A stretch of DNA of 36,586 bases from Clostridium sp. GTDB lineage: Bacteria; Bacillota; Clostridia; Lachnospirales; Lachnospiraceae. How positions within the stretch are numbered: the first letter of the stretch is position 1; every line of letters begins with the position of its first letter. This document shows, one piece after another, positions 24,266 to 31,905 of this stretch. Location of the stretch: assembly GCA_016302185.1 (NCBI GenBank), contig JAEDOC010000004.1, forward strand, positions 1-36,586, in the 5' to 3' direction. A model generated the notes under the pieces. The model searched no databases, was not told the DNA's origin, and saw nothing but the letters and a program-made list of their open reading frames with translations. The position numbers and the translations under genes were made by a program.

Positions 24266-25597
24266 TTACATCTCCTCCTGCTTCCTCTTCCCAAGCAAAT
24301 AGGCAATAAACTGGGCAGCCGTACGTCCGGACAGACCGCCGTGACTCAGCTCCCATTTGTTCGCCTCCAAATATAACTCCTCTTCCGGCATGGTCACGCC
24401 GAATTTTTCTGCCAGAACCTTAACAATCTTCTGGAATTCCTTCTTGTTTGGAGAACCGAAGTAAATCGTCACACCAAAACGGGCCACCAGCGACAACTTC
24501 TCCTGCACCGTATCGTTGCTGTGTAAATCATCATCCAGTTCCCGCTTGTCACTGAATTTCTCACGAATCAGATGGCGGCGGTTGGAGGTGGCATAGATCA
24601 GTACATTCTGCGGTTTAATTCCCAGACCTCCCTCAATGATTGCCTTTAAATATTTGTATTCAATCTCATAGTCCTCAAAGGACAGGTCATCCATGTAAAT
24701 AATAAATTTATAATTCCGATCCTTGATCTGCTCCAGCACATCGGAAAGTCCGCGGAACTGATGCTTATACACCTCTATCATCCGCAGGCCCCGATCGTAA
24801 TACTGATTTAAGATTGCCTTAATGCTGGAAGACTTTCCGGTACCGCTGTCACCAAACAGCAGACAGTTATTCGCTGCTCTTCCCTCGATAAATGCTTCTG
24901 TATTCTCAATCAGCTTTTTCTTCTGAATCTCATAGCCAACCAGATCATCCAGGGAAATATGCTCTACCCGGGTAATGGGTTCAATCCGGGCGTGTTGTTC
25001 ATTCTCCTCCATACAGATATGAAACGCTTTATTCAAGCCGAACTTGCCGACACCGAATTCCCGATAGAACTCCGTCACAATCGCCTGGAATTCTTCTCCG
25101 CTTTCTGCCGTCTCCAGCTGACAGGCCAGCTCTACGATGCGATCACGAATCCGGCGGTTAAAAACCCGGCTGTTCTCTGACGGATTCTCATAGGTCTTCA
25201 TCAGTGTCCAGATTCCGTTCGCCCCGTCGTCCAGAACAGCGATATCACAGGAAAACAGCTCCTGCATCAGCGCAAAATCATGACCGGCCAGCTGACTTAA
25301 GGTTCCTGTGACAGGTCCAACAATCTCACAGGAGGTACTGTAAGCGTTCTCATGATTTGCCATACAAAAAGCAAGAAAGCAGTGCCACAGATTTCCCTTG
25401 AAGCCATAGGTCACAGCCAGCTCAATCAGCCGGTTGGCACAGGCATAGGCATCGGGAGCACCGGCCCCTTTTTTCTCTGAGCCCGGACATTCCGGTCGCC
25501 CTGCGCTATGTAACAGCTCACACATATCATCAAACAGCTGCTGATATTTTAAGTTGCGGTAAAGAATCATTTCCCTTTTTTCTGTCATTCCTGTCAT
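24266..25597 (-). CDS. DUF815 family AAA-type ATPase
   Basis: 443 residues. The first 190 residues are variable and helical; the C-terminal part is the DUF815 ATPase. Walker A GDSGTGKSS, Walker B FIIYMDDLSFED, then ATSNRRHLI as a sensor-like motif and an arginine-rich loop near KLSLVARFG. Family function is poorly known; it is related to AAA+ ATPases. It directly precedes the Ppx/GppA-HD gene with a one-base gap and is in the same operon as ppk, so a link to polyphosphate or nucleotide stress metabolism is an inference from context only. The start has GAGG about 10 bases upstream; two more in-frame ATGs follow closely. Confidence 0.88.
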   Translation of the reverse strand: MTGMTEKREMILYRNLKYQQLFDDMCELLHSAGRPECPGSEKKGAGAPDAYACANRLIELAVTYGFKGNLWHCFLAFCMANHENAYSTSCEIVGPVTGTLSQLAGHDFALMQELFSCDIAVLDDGANGIWTLMKTYENPSENSRVFNRRIRDRIVELACQLETAESGEEFQAIVTEFYREFGVGKFGLNKAFHICMEENEQHARIEPITRVEHISLDDLVGYEIQKKKLIENTEAFIEGRAANNCLLFGDSGTGKSSSIKAILNQYYDRGLRMIEVYKHQFRGLSDVLEQIKDRNYKFIIYMDDLSFEDYEIEYKYLKAIIEGGLGIKPQNVLIYATSNRRHLIREKFSDKRELDDDLHSNDTVQEKLSLVARFGVTIYFGSPNKKEFQKIVKVLAEKFGVTMPEEELYLEANKWELSHGGLSGRTAAQFIAYLLGKRKQEEM

Positions 25598-25630
25598 TGT
25601 TTTAAAGCCTCGTATTCTTTCATCCTCTGA

Positions 25631-26758
25631 TTAGTAGCAGCCCAGAATCCTTACGTTCTGCGCTTCTCTCTGAATTCCGTACAGAGCATTTAATACTCCC
25701 GCATTCTCCAGATTTCCTTCGATATCCACAAAGAAACGGTACTCCCAGCTTCTGTCCGGAACCGGGCGGGATTCGATCCGTTTCATATTAACATGGTTAA
25801 AAATAAAATTGCCCAGAATATTATACAGGGAACCGCTGGTGTGCGGAAGCTCAAAACAGATACTGACCGTGGCCGCATCCGCCCTGTACACCGGTTCTCT
25901 GGAGAGAATCAGGAAGCGCGTCGTATTATCGCTGCTGTTATTGATCCCCTTTGCCAGTATCTTTAACCCGTAAAGCTCCCCGGCAATCTCACTGGCCACT
26001 GCCGCCTGGGTTTTATCCTGCTCCTCATGGATCTTCCTGGCAGCCACCGCATTATTCTCCATGCTCAGCTGCTGCCAGCCGGCATGACTGTTTAAATATT
26101 CCGAGCTCTGCATCAGTGCCTGGGGGTGCGCATACACCCGGGCGATATCTGAAAGCTCCGCATCCGGCGTGCCTAAAAGGCAGTGATTCACCGGAACGAG
26201 CGTCTCCGCCACAATATAATTCTCATATTTCAGCAGAAGATCATAATTATCGGTAACCGCACCGGCCGAGGAATTCTCAATGGGAAGCACCCCATAATCT
26301 GCTCTTCCGTCCTGCACCTCAATCATCAAATCCTCAAAACGGCGCACATGGTGAATATCCGCCTGTTTTCCAAAAAATCCCAGGGCAGCCGCATGGCCGT
26401 ATGCTCCCTCCAGTCCCTGAAATGCAATCTTTTTTCCTGCGGTATCCAGCTGCTCCAGTCTCTGAAAGCCCAGATCCGGTTTCCCGATCCGTCCGGCAAT
26501 CGTCTGATACTGATATCTGCGGCTTAAGGTCATCATCTGCAGAAACAGCTCTCCCACCGCCTGCTTATTGAATTCTCCCTCCGCCATGGAGGTAACCGCC
26601 GCTATTTTCTCCTGCTCCCGCTTCGCGTCATAAACCGCCTTGCCCGTTTCGATCTTGTACTCTGCCACTTCACCGCAAAGCCGCATCCGCTCCTCAAAGA
26701 GCTTCTCTATCTGATTGTCGATGCCATCCAGCTGCATCCGAATCTCCTGTAAATCCAT
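25631..26758 (-). CDS. pheA: Chorismate mutase-prephenate dehydratase (P-protein)
   Basis: Bifunctional enzyme that turns chorismate into prephenate and then phenylpyruvate for phenylalanine synthesis. 375 residues. The AroQ-type chorismate mutase covers about 1-90 (MDLQEIRMQLDGIDNQIEKLF). The prephenate dehydratase domain covers about 108-285, with FQGLEGAYGHAAA, PIENSSAGAV and the TRFLILSREP motif. The ACT domain (about 297-375), with ESRP, allows feedback inhibition by phenylalanine. The first ATG matches the family N-terminus, but its GGAG is 14 bases away; the ATG 21 bases further in has AGGAG at 6 bases and may be used instead. Confidence 0.95.
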   Translation of the reverse strand: MDLQEIRMQLDGIDNQIEKLFEERMRLCGEVAEYKIETGKAVYDAKREQEKIAAVTSMAEGEFNKQAVGELFLQMMTLSRRYQYQTIAGRIGKPDLGFQRLEQLDTAGKKIAFQGLEGAYGHAAALGFFGKQADIHHVRRFEDLMIEVQDGRADYGVLPIENSSAGAVTDNYDLLLKYENYIVAETLVPVNHCLLGTPDAELSDIARVYAHPQALMQSSEYLNSHAGWQQLSMENNAVAARKIHEEQDKTQAAVASEIAGELYGLKILAKGINNSSDNTTRFLILSREPVYRADAATVSICFELPHTSGSLYNILGNFIFNHVNMKRIESRPVPDRSWEYRFFVDIEGNLENAGVLNALYGIQREAQNVRILGCY

Positions 26759-26766
26759 GATGTCTG

Positions 26767-27498
26767 TCAGTTCTCCTTTTCCAGCATTTCAATAATCCGT
26801 TTTCTGGTGTAAGCACCGGCAAATTTTCTCTCCTCCGGCGGCAGCTCCTTCAGAAAAATCGGATCTCCAAACTCAATCGTAACCTTTCCCGGCTTTATAA
26901 AGGGCATATGTTTTTCAAAGATATCCGCTGTTCCGGTAATGGCTACCGGAACCACCGGACAACCGGATTTTTCGGCAATCTTTAAGCTTCCCTCTTTAAA
27001 CGGCAGCAGTTCCTTCAGATCGTCATTCCGGTTTCTGGTTCCCTCTGGAAAGATCCAGACAGAAACACCGCGTTTGATTTTCTCCACACCCGCCAGAATC
27101 GTCTTTAAGCCTTCTTTGATATTTTTCCGATCCAGAAACAGGCAGTTTACATTAATCATCCAGCCGGACAGCAGCGGAATCTTCTCCATCTCCTTCTTGG
27201 CGATAAAGCCTACGCGGCCGGGAACCGTGGTATATCCCACCAGAATATCAAAATAGCTCCTGTGGTTTCCCACGTAAAGCACCGGCCTGTCCTCAGGAAT
27301 CTTTTCATATCCCCTGACAGTAACCTCTGCCCCTGCCATTTTGAGAATCTTCACAAACATCTTCCGGACAATCCGAAGACTCTCCTCCTCCATCTTATCC
27401 CGATCCGTTTTTCCCAGCTTCGTCAGTGCCCGAAGCTTCCCCGCGGAAAGAATCAAAAAGCCCACAACCGTTGCTGCTACTTTAAAAAAACGAAACAT
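26767..27498 (-). CDS. plsC: 1-acyl-sn-glycerol-3-phosphate acyltransferase
   Basis: Adds the second acyl chain to lysophosphatidic acid to give phosphatidic acid, at the inner face of the membrane. 243 residues. An N-terminal hydrophobic stretch (about 7-24) anchors it. The NHxxxxD catalytic motif is at Asn78-His79-Asp84 (NHRSYFDI), and FPEGTRNR is the glycerophosphate-binding motif; the third block PVVPVAITGT is also clear. It has GGGGAG before the ATG and a near-consensus promoter just upstream, so pheA and the genes after it may be expressed from here. Cardiolipin synthase lies next upstream, a second phospholipid gene. Confidence 0.93.
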   Translation of the reverse strand: MFRFFKVAATVVGFLILSAGKLRALTKLGKTDRDKMEEESLRIVRKMFVKILKMAGAEVTVRGYEKIPEDRPVLYVGNHRSYFDILVGYTTVPGRVGFIAKKEMEKIPLLSGWMINVNCLFLDRKNIKEGLKTILAGVEKIKRGVSVWIFPEGTRNRNDDLKELLPFKEGSLKIAEKSGCPVVPVAITGTADIFEKHMPFIKPGKVTIEFGDPIFLKELPPEERKFAGAYTRKRIIEMLEKEN

Positions 27499-27523
27499 AG
27501 TCTCTCCCCTCTCTATCTGTATT

Positions 27524-27552
27524 ATTATATAAAAAGTGTCATATTTTTACAA
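27524..27552 (-). promoter_or_regulatory. SigA-type promoter of plsC
   Basis: On the minus strand, -35 TTGTAA (27547-27552), 17 bases, and a perfect -10 TATAAT (27524-27529). It lies in the 59-base gap between cls and plsC and is probably the main start for plsC, pheA, the DUF815 gene, the Ppx/GppA gene and ppk. Confidence 0.8.
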
Positions 27553-27557
27553 GAGGT

Positions 27558-29033
27558 TTAAAGCAGCGGCGCCAGCAGCCTGCAGCACTGTTCCCGGAAG
27601 CGGACCATCCATCCGCGTTCGGCATAGCTCTCTCTCGTAATCTCCCGGCATCTGGCCAGATCATTTAAAAATGCCTGCTCCAGATGCTCTGTCGTCTCTT
27701 CATCGTAAATTACTGCATTTACTTCAAAATTCAGCTGAAAGCTGCGGATATCCATGTTCGCCGTTCCGCAGCAGCTGACACAGCCATCCGCTGTCAGCGT
27801 CTTCGCGTGAAGGAACCCATGCTCATACGTGAAACAACGGGCACCGGCCCGGATCAGATCACCTATATAGGAATAGCCTGCCCAGTAAACAAAGGGGTGA
27901 TCCGGCTTGCAGGGAATCATTACCCGCACGTCCACCCCCGAATGAGCTGCAATCTGCAGCGCCGACAGTACCGCATCGTCCGGCACAAAATAAGGCGTCT
28001 GGATATAAACATGATGTCTGGCCTTATGAATCAGTTCCAGGTAATTATCCCGAATCTGCCGTGTCTGCATATCCGGACCGCTGGAAATAATCTGGATTCC
28101 CGCCAGTTCCTGTACGGATTCCGGAACAGGCGGCGGCACCAGCATCTGAAAATACCGGACATTCTTAAATAGATTCTCCTTCGCCGCATAGTTCCAGTCC
28201 TGAGCGAAGCGGATCTCCAATCCCAGGACCGCCTCTCCCCGAATCTTTAAGTGGGTATCCCGCCAATAACCAAACTTCGGATCTCTGGATATATATTCCC
28301 GGCCGATATTAAAACCTCCCACATAGCCGACACTTCCGTCAATTACCACGATTTTTCTGTGATTCCGGTAATTCACACGAAGGTTCAGCCGGCCCAGTAT
28401 CGGAGGGAAAAATACTGCTGTCTGAATGCCCGCATCCCGAAGTTCCCGCCAACGCTGCTTCGGCATGAAACGTCCTCCCATACCGTCACAGAGAATCCGC
28501 ACCTCCACGCCCTGACGCACTTTGTCCTTTAATACTGGAATCAGGGAATGAAATACTTCATCATCTTTAATGATATAATACTGCATATGAATATAAGAGC
28601 GGGCTTTGGCCAGCTCTTCTCTCATATCCTTAAATTTTTCTTCCCCATCCGTCAGAACCGTAATCCGGTTATTCAGCGTCAGCACGGCACCGGAGACATC
28701 CAGATTATACAGAACCAGATCCGAATACATTCCGTCCAGTGTCCCCAGAAGAGCCATATCCTGACTCCTGATAAACTTCTCCTGATGTCTGGCCGAATAA
28801 CGGAGCCGGTCCTCCACCTCCTTGATACGGAACATCTTGCTCTTTCTGAAATCCTGTTCCAGCAGAAGATACAGGAAAAAGCCCACTACCGGGAGAAAAT
28901 TCAGCGCAAGCAGCCAGGTCCACACCGCTCTTGGGTCATGGCGCCGAAAAAAGACAATCATTATCGACAATATCAGGTTTACCACCAGCAGACCGGCCAG
29001 CAGCCAGTTAAAATTATCCCCTAACCATTGCAT
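27558..29033 (-). CDS. cls: Cardiolipin synthase
   Basis: Phospholipase-D-family enzyme that joins two phosphatidylglycerols into cardiolipin. 491 residues. Two N-terminal membrane helices (about 9-28 and 37-58) anchor it. Two HKD motifs follow: HRKIVVIDGSVGYVGGFN and HAKTLTADGCVSCCGTANMD, the second with the usual G.N..D ending. In Firmicutes, related enzymes show the same layout. The ATG has GAGG about 9 bases upstream. The prepilin-like gene ends 15 bases before, so they may be cotranscribed. Other PLD-type transferases are conceivable, but the fit is good. Confidence 0.93.
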   Translation of the reverse strand: MQWLGDNFNWLLAGLLVVNLILSIMIVFFRRHDPRAVWTWLLALNFLPVVGFFLYLLLEQDFRKSKMFRIKEVEDRLRYSARHQEKFIRSQDMALLGTLDGMYSDLVLYNLDVSGAVLTLNNRITVLTDGEEKFKDMREELAKARSYIHMQYYIIKDDEVFHSLIPVLKDKVRQGVEVRILCDGMGGRFMPKQRWRELRDAGIQTAVFFPPILGRLNLRVNYRNHRKIVVIDGSVGYVGGFNIGREYISRDPKFGYWRDTHLKIRGEAVLGLEIRFAQDWNYAAKENLFKNVRYFQMLVPPPVPESVQELAGIQIISSGPDMQTRQIRDNYLELIHKARHHVYIQTPYFVPDDAVLSALQIAAHSGVDVRVMIPCKPDHPFVYWAGYSYIGDLIRAGARCFTYEHGFLHAKTLTADGCVSCCGTANMDIRSFQLNFEVNAVIYDEETTEHLEQAFLNDLARCREITRESYAERGWMVRFREQCCRLLAPLL

Positions 29034-29048
29034 GCTTTCGTTCCTCTT

Positions 29049-29483
29049 CTACTTTACGAATTCCACCGTTCCGTTGGTTCTGGCCTCAATCGAATAACCT
29101 CCGACTCCGTACAGGATTCCCTCATAGCTTTCCAGCGTTCCGTTATAAAAGATGCTGTAGAGACAGCCGTCCTTCGATGGGGTTCCGTTCAGATACGGGA
29201 GCAGCGGATGATCTTTATTTTCCTCAAAAGGCACACAGATATCCATCGCCAGCTCCCATCCTTCCGGGTGGATTCCCTGTTCCTCCAGTTCCAGAAGATA
29301 CAGCATCACTGCCTGGCATACCGTCTGCGCTTCACTGGTATATTTTGCTTCTCTGGCCTTTCTTACATATCCCCACAGCCGTGGCGCCAGAAGCCCGGCG
29401 AGAATTGCCATGATCGCCAGGGCAATCAGCAGATCCAAAAGAGTAAAACCGGTATTCTTCCTCTGTTCTTTCGTCTTTTTCAT
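29049..29483 (-). CDS. Type IV prepilin-like protein (pseudopilin), Asp at +5
   Basis: 144 residues. A short basic leader ends at a prepilin-peptidase site, KNTG|FTLLDLLIALAIMAIL, followed by the hydrophobic helix that forms the pilin core. The remainder is a small globular head with two cysteines far apart (ICVPF and GCLYS), possibly bonded. Residue +5 is Asp where nearly all type IV pilins and pseudopilins have Glu. No pilus motor, peptidase or other pilin gene is nearby, so it may be an orphan minor pilin or pseudopilin served by machinery elsewhere. GGGGG lies 6 bases upstream of the ATG. Confidence 0.8.
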   Translation of the reverse strand: MKKTKEQRKNTGFTLLDLLIALAIMAILAGLLAPRLWGYVRKAREAKYTSEAQTVCQAVMLYLLELEEQGIHPEGWELAMDICVPFEENKDHPLLPYLNGTPSKDGCLYSIFYNGTLESYEGILYGVGGYSIEARTNGTVEFVK

Positions 29484-29521
29484 CCTTTTCCCCCATTCGC
29501 ACCAATTTCTGCCCGTCAGCT

Positions 29522-29701
29522 CTAACGAAACTGGTTTTTCTCCTCATCATAGACAAAACCGGCCAGCGCAAGCTGCTCCGTCAGCATGCTTTTTTCTTCT
29601 TCCATATCCTCACATAACGCATCCAGTGTTTCATATCGATCCCGAAGCAAGGTGTTCACAACACTCATGCACATCACAGGATCCTTCGGTAGTTTTCCCA
29701 T
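29522..29701 (-). CDS. DUF4250 family small protein
   Basis: 59 residues. The sequence MGKLPKDPVMCMSVVNTLLR, then LDALCEDMEE and FVYDEEKNQFR, fits DUF4250, a small domain family of Clostridia with the LPKDP start and the YDEE.NQF ending. It is cytoplasmic and of unknown function. GGGGAGG lies 6 bases upstream of the ATG. The gene ends 38 bases before the prepilin-like gene and begins 12 bases after the 82-residue gene, so the three are probably cotranscribed. Confidence 0.8.
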   Translation of the reverse strand: MGKLPKDPVMCMSVVNTLLRDRYETLDALCEDMEEEKSMLTEQLALAGFVYDEEKNQFR

Positions 29702-29713
29702 CCTGTTCCTCCC

Positions 29714-29962
29714 CTACTCATATTCAAAGGTTACTGTCACATAGTAGCCTCTGGAATTTTCTTCTATCTTTTTCACAACACCGTGATCCGCTCTCAGACG
29801 GTCATTCAGCTTAAATAACCCGGACATGGCCACCGCCGGTTCAATCATATAATTGACATTAAACGGTGTCACCGATTCGGTCACCTCCACCACCTGGCCC
29901 TCTTTCACCAGCCCGGGCCGTTCCATTTTAAAAACCACATCTCTTGTCATGATGCAGCTCAC
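29714..29962 (-). CDS. Small hypothetical protein, 82 residues
   Basis: I do not recognise the family. 82 residues, no signal peptide or membrane segment, rich in beta-prone stretches (GQVVEVTESV, YYVTVTFEYE), consistent with a small beta-barrel or SH3-like fold. Translation may begin at the GTG at 29962 with AGAGG about 7 bases upstream, or at the ATG at 29950. A near-consensus promoter lies upstream, with a dyad around its -10. It is followed by the DUF4250 gene with a 12-base gap. Conservation of this pair would help to judge function. Confidence 0.65.
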   Translation of the reverse strand: MSCIMTRDVVFKMERPGLVKEGQVVEVTESVTPFNVNYMIEPAVAMSGLFKLNDRLRADHGVVKKIEENSRGYYVTVTFEYE

Positions 29963-29972
29963 TTCCTTTCCT

Positions 29973-30002
29973 CTGACTTTCTCAGACTCCAGTATAAGTC
30001 AG
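29973..30002. promoter_or_regulatory. Dyad flanking the -10 and start site, operator candidate
   Basis: CTGACTT (29973-29979) and AAGTCAG (29996-30002) are perfect 7-bp inverted arms separated by 16 bases. Together they enclose most of the -10 hexamer and the expected transcription start of the 82-residue gene. A repressor site or a 5' hairpin is possible. Confidence 0.35.
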
Positions 30003-30019
30003 ACCGGAAAAATAATCAA
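29991..30019 (-). promoter_or_regulatory. Promoter of the 82-residue gene
   Basis: On the minus strand, -35 TTGATT (30014-30019), 17 bases, -10 TATACT (29991-29996). The -35 overlaps the end of the upstream surface-protein gene. It probably serves the 82-residue, DUF4250, prepilin-like and cls genes. Confidence 0.7.
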
Positions 30020-31032
30020 TTCTTTCCATCTAATGTTTCTGCTCCTCTCTTCAGCAAAACAAAGCCAAGGGAAGCCAGAAGAAGCGCAAATAAACCAATA
30101 GAAACCGTCCATCCATGGTGCAGCAGCCACTGCAGGAAGGAGCCCCTTTCTTCTGCCTCTACTTCCCCCGAAACTGCAGATGTCTCTGCTGTCATGGTTT
30201 CCTTTTGTTCCTCCACTGCCGGTTCCTCTATCCGCAGGTATTCCATCTGCAGCCGGTAACGGTTCACATCCGGCAGATTTACCTCGCCTGCGTACACCGC
30301 GCGGCAGTCCCAGACTCTTCGCGACCCGCGGACCAATGCATCCCGGCAGAGAATTCCGCCGTCGTCTGCATATGGCTCTCCGGCCCAGCAAAACTCTTCC
30401 AGCCGGCAGTCTTCTTCCGTCGTGCCGATGGCATCCAGCAGTTCCTCCCTGCATTCTGTTAACGGCGGCTGCTCCGACTGGTGAGATACCCTTGTTTCTC
30501 CAAAAGAGTAAGTATCCGCACCGTAGCTGTGAAAGGTTACCGTAAACTCCAGATCGTTACTCCACCGTTCCTTCTCATACTCCGTCCTGCTCAGAGGAAG
30601 GGATACCGTAAGCGTCTGTCCGCTCTCTTCATCCTCCACCTCCATGGAAGCTGTCTCCGGAATCACGGCATTCTTCGTAACCTCCGGATATATGACTTCT
30701 CCGGATACCTCCCGCCTGCGGCCGGTGTCAGGCACGGAAATCACCTGACTGCAATTCAGCTTCCAGGCGGTTCCTTCCTCATCCGTCCAATACTCCTCCG
30801 GCTCCGGCAGCTGGTCCTCCCTGTCGTAAATCTCAGAATAATGAATCCTTCTCTCCTGATCTCCCTGCAGGCTTGTCTCCTCCCCGGACACAGCCGCAAA
30901 GGCAGGAGCCGCTCCAATGCACAGGCAGAACCCAGCCAGGAAAAATGCTCTCACTACTGCCCTACTCCTTTCTGCTGCGTTCCTTCCTCCCGGAAAACCG
31001 TTTTCCCGTCTCTTTCTTTCCTTTTTCTTCAT
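30016..31032 (-). CDS. Membrane-anchored surface protein of unknown function
   Basis: 338 residues. A long basic N-terminus and hydrophobic core (about 27-45, ending AAPAFA|AVSG) make a signal peptide. The bulk is an acidic extracellular region with beta-rich segments (SGQTLTVSLPLSRTEYEKE, DLEFTVTFHSYGADTYSF) and Cys residues. A Glu-rich linker (about 275-305) leads to a single C-terminal membrane helix (TVSIGLFALLLASLGFVLL) and a basic tail, KRGAETLDGKN. There is no LPXTG motif. I do not recognise a domain. GGGAGG lies 7 bases upstream of the ATG. A possible 56-residue ORF overlaps its start in another frame, and a long leader lies upstream. Confidence 0.75.
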   Translation of the reverse strand: MKKKERKRRENGFPGGRNAAERSRAVVRAFFLAGFCLCIGAAPAFAAVSGEETSLQGDQERRIHYSEIYDREDQLPEPEEYWTDEEGTAWKLNCSQVISVPDTGRRREVSGEVIYPEVTKNAVIPETASMEVEDEESGQTLTVSLPLSRTEYEKERWSNDLEFTVTFHSYGADTYSFGETRVSHQSEQPPLTECREELLDAIGTTEEDCRLEEFCWAGEPYADDGGILCRDALVRGSRRVWDCRAVYAGEVNLPDVNRYRLQMEYLRIEEPAVEEQKETMTAETSAVSGEVEAEERGSFLQWLLHHGWTVSIGLFALLLASLGFVLLKRGAETLDGKN

Positions 31033-31132
31033 GCTGTAGCCTCCCTTTCTGCCATTCCCCTGCCGCCGTCTCCTGCCAGCAAAATAACATTTCTCCGTAG
31101 GCCTTTTTCAGTCCTCCATTTATTTTGTCCAT
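30962..31132 (-). CDS. Possible small ORF overlapping the surface-protein gene
   Basis: 56 codons, beginning MDKINGGLKKAYGEMLFCWQ and ending in a very basic tail. AGGAGG stands four to six bases before the ATG, which is why I list it. It overlaps the first 71 bases of the surface-protein gene in a different frame and has no recognisable domain. It could be a real small protein or a coupling leader for the next gene. Its basic tail may simply be the out-of-frame reading of the neighbour's Lys/Arg-rich signal peptide. Confidence 0.35.
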   Translation of the reverse strand: MDKINGGLKKAYGEMLFCWQETAAGEWQKGRLQHEEKGKKETGKRFSGRKERSRKE

Positions 31133-31310
31133 TGCCCCTCCTCACATGCCATTTTCGACATAACACAAAACTGCCAGCCTGAAAAAGCCGACAAAACAGT
31201 ATATGAGGTTATTGTTTTCTGTATTCCGGGTTTCTTTTTGCGAACCGCATCCGAAATCACGAATGTATCATCCTGAACAGGATGGTGAATCAGAGGAATC
31301 TCTGTATTGT
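31133..31310 (-). other. Long structured leader upstream of the surface-protein gene
   Basis: No gene is seen here. The predicted transcript starts near 31310 and runs about 180 bases to the small ORF. Two hairpins stand near its 5' end: CAGAG/CTCTG (31291-31304, 4-base loop) and the 16-base near-palindrome CATCCTG-AA-CAGGATG (31269-31284). It does not match a riboswitch class I recognise. A cis-regulatory RNA or a protein-binding leader is possible. Confidence 0.35.
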
Positions 31311-31316
31311 ATTTCT

Positions 31317-31345
31317 ATTATACCCGATCTCTCCCCGGAATGCAA
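31317..31345 (-). promoter_or_regulatory. Promoter upstream of the surface-protein gene
   Basis: On the minus strand, -35 TTGCAT (31340-31345), 17 bases, and a perfect -10 TATAAT (31317-31322). It lies downstream of the terminator of the preceding lipoprotein gene, so it starts a new transcription unit. Confidence 0.65.
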
Positions 31346-31368
31346 TCCGCCCGAAAGGGGAGAATGTC

Positions 31369-31400
31369 AAAACAGACACCGGTTTTCCGACCGGTGCCTG
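31369..31400 (-). terminator. Terminator of the importer/PrcB-lipoprotein operon
   Basis: On the minus strand, an 11-bp stem (31390-31400 with 31373-31383, CACCGGT/ACCGGTG core, one G-U) closes a 6-base loop and is followed by TTTT (A-run 31369-31372). It lies 27 bases after the lipoprotein stop codon. Confidence 0.8.
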
Positions 31401-31427
31401 CTGTTATTTCATCATTTTAATGCTGTT

Positions 31428-31853
31428 TCATCGGAAGATTACCGGTTGTTCCAGCAGTTCCGTCTTTACCACAATATACGGCCATGAAGGCTCCAGGCAC
31501 GCCTGTGACTGCTTATCCGGGCCTATCAGTTCCGTCTTGATGATAATGGAATTCTCTGTCAGATACAGCTCCGGCACGGTGATACTATAGCCTCCCGTCT
31601 TCTGTTCTCCATAGCCGGCAGCAATGAACAGATTCTGATCATTGGTATAGGTCAAACGAAACGAATTTTTCTTTTTCTGCTCAATGATTTGTGTCAGCTC
31701 CGCCGGAATCTCCCCCGGTGATGCCACGGTAAACTCCAGATCCTTTACTTTTTTCTCTTCTCCTTTGTCTCCTCCGCAGCCAGTCAGGCCAAGAAGCAGA
31801 ACAAACAGGCTGAAAAAAAGAAGCCGCAGAGGCAGAAACCGGTATTTTCTCAT
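31428..31853 (-). CDS. PrcB-type lipoprotein
   Basis: 141 residues. A lipoprotein signal peptide ends at the lipobox LTGC (Cys about 25), so the protein is lipid-anchored outside the membrane. The body (ELTQIIEQKKKNSFRLTYT, then FIAAGYGEQKTGGYSITVPEL) has the GY-sheet pattern of the PrcB C-terminal domain, a small beta domain first seen beside a protease in Treponema. The GGYSI motif is the clearest match. The ATG at 31853 has GGAG 6 bases upstream and is preferred to the ATG at 31865. It follows the ABC ATPase by 52 bases and is probably the last gene of that operon. Confidence 0.75.
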   Translation of the reverse strand: MRKYRFLPLRLLFFSLFVLLLGLTGCGGDKGEEKKVKDLEFTVASPGEIPAELTQIIEQKKKNSFRLTYTNDQNLFIAAGYGEQKTGGYSITVPELYLTENSIIIKTELIGPDKQSQACLEPSWPYIVVKTELLEQPVIFR

Positions 31854-31905
31854 AAAAAACTCCATCCAGTTTGATTGTTACCATTGTATTCTGTCCTCTT
31901 CTTTT

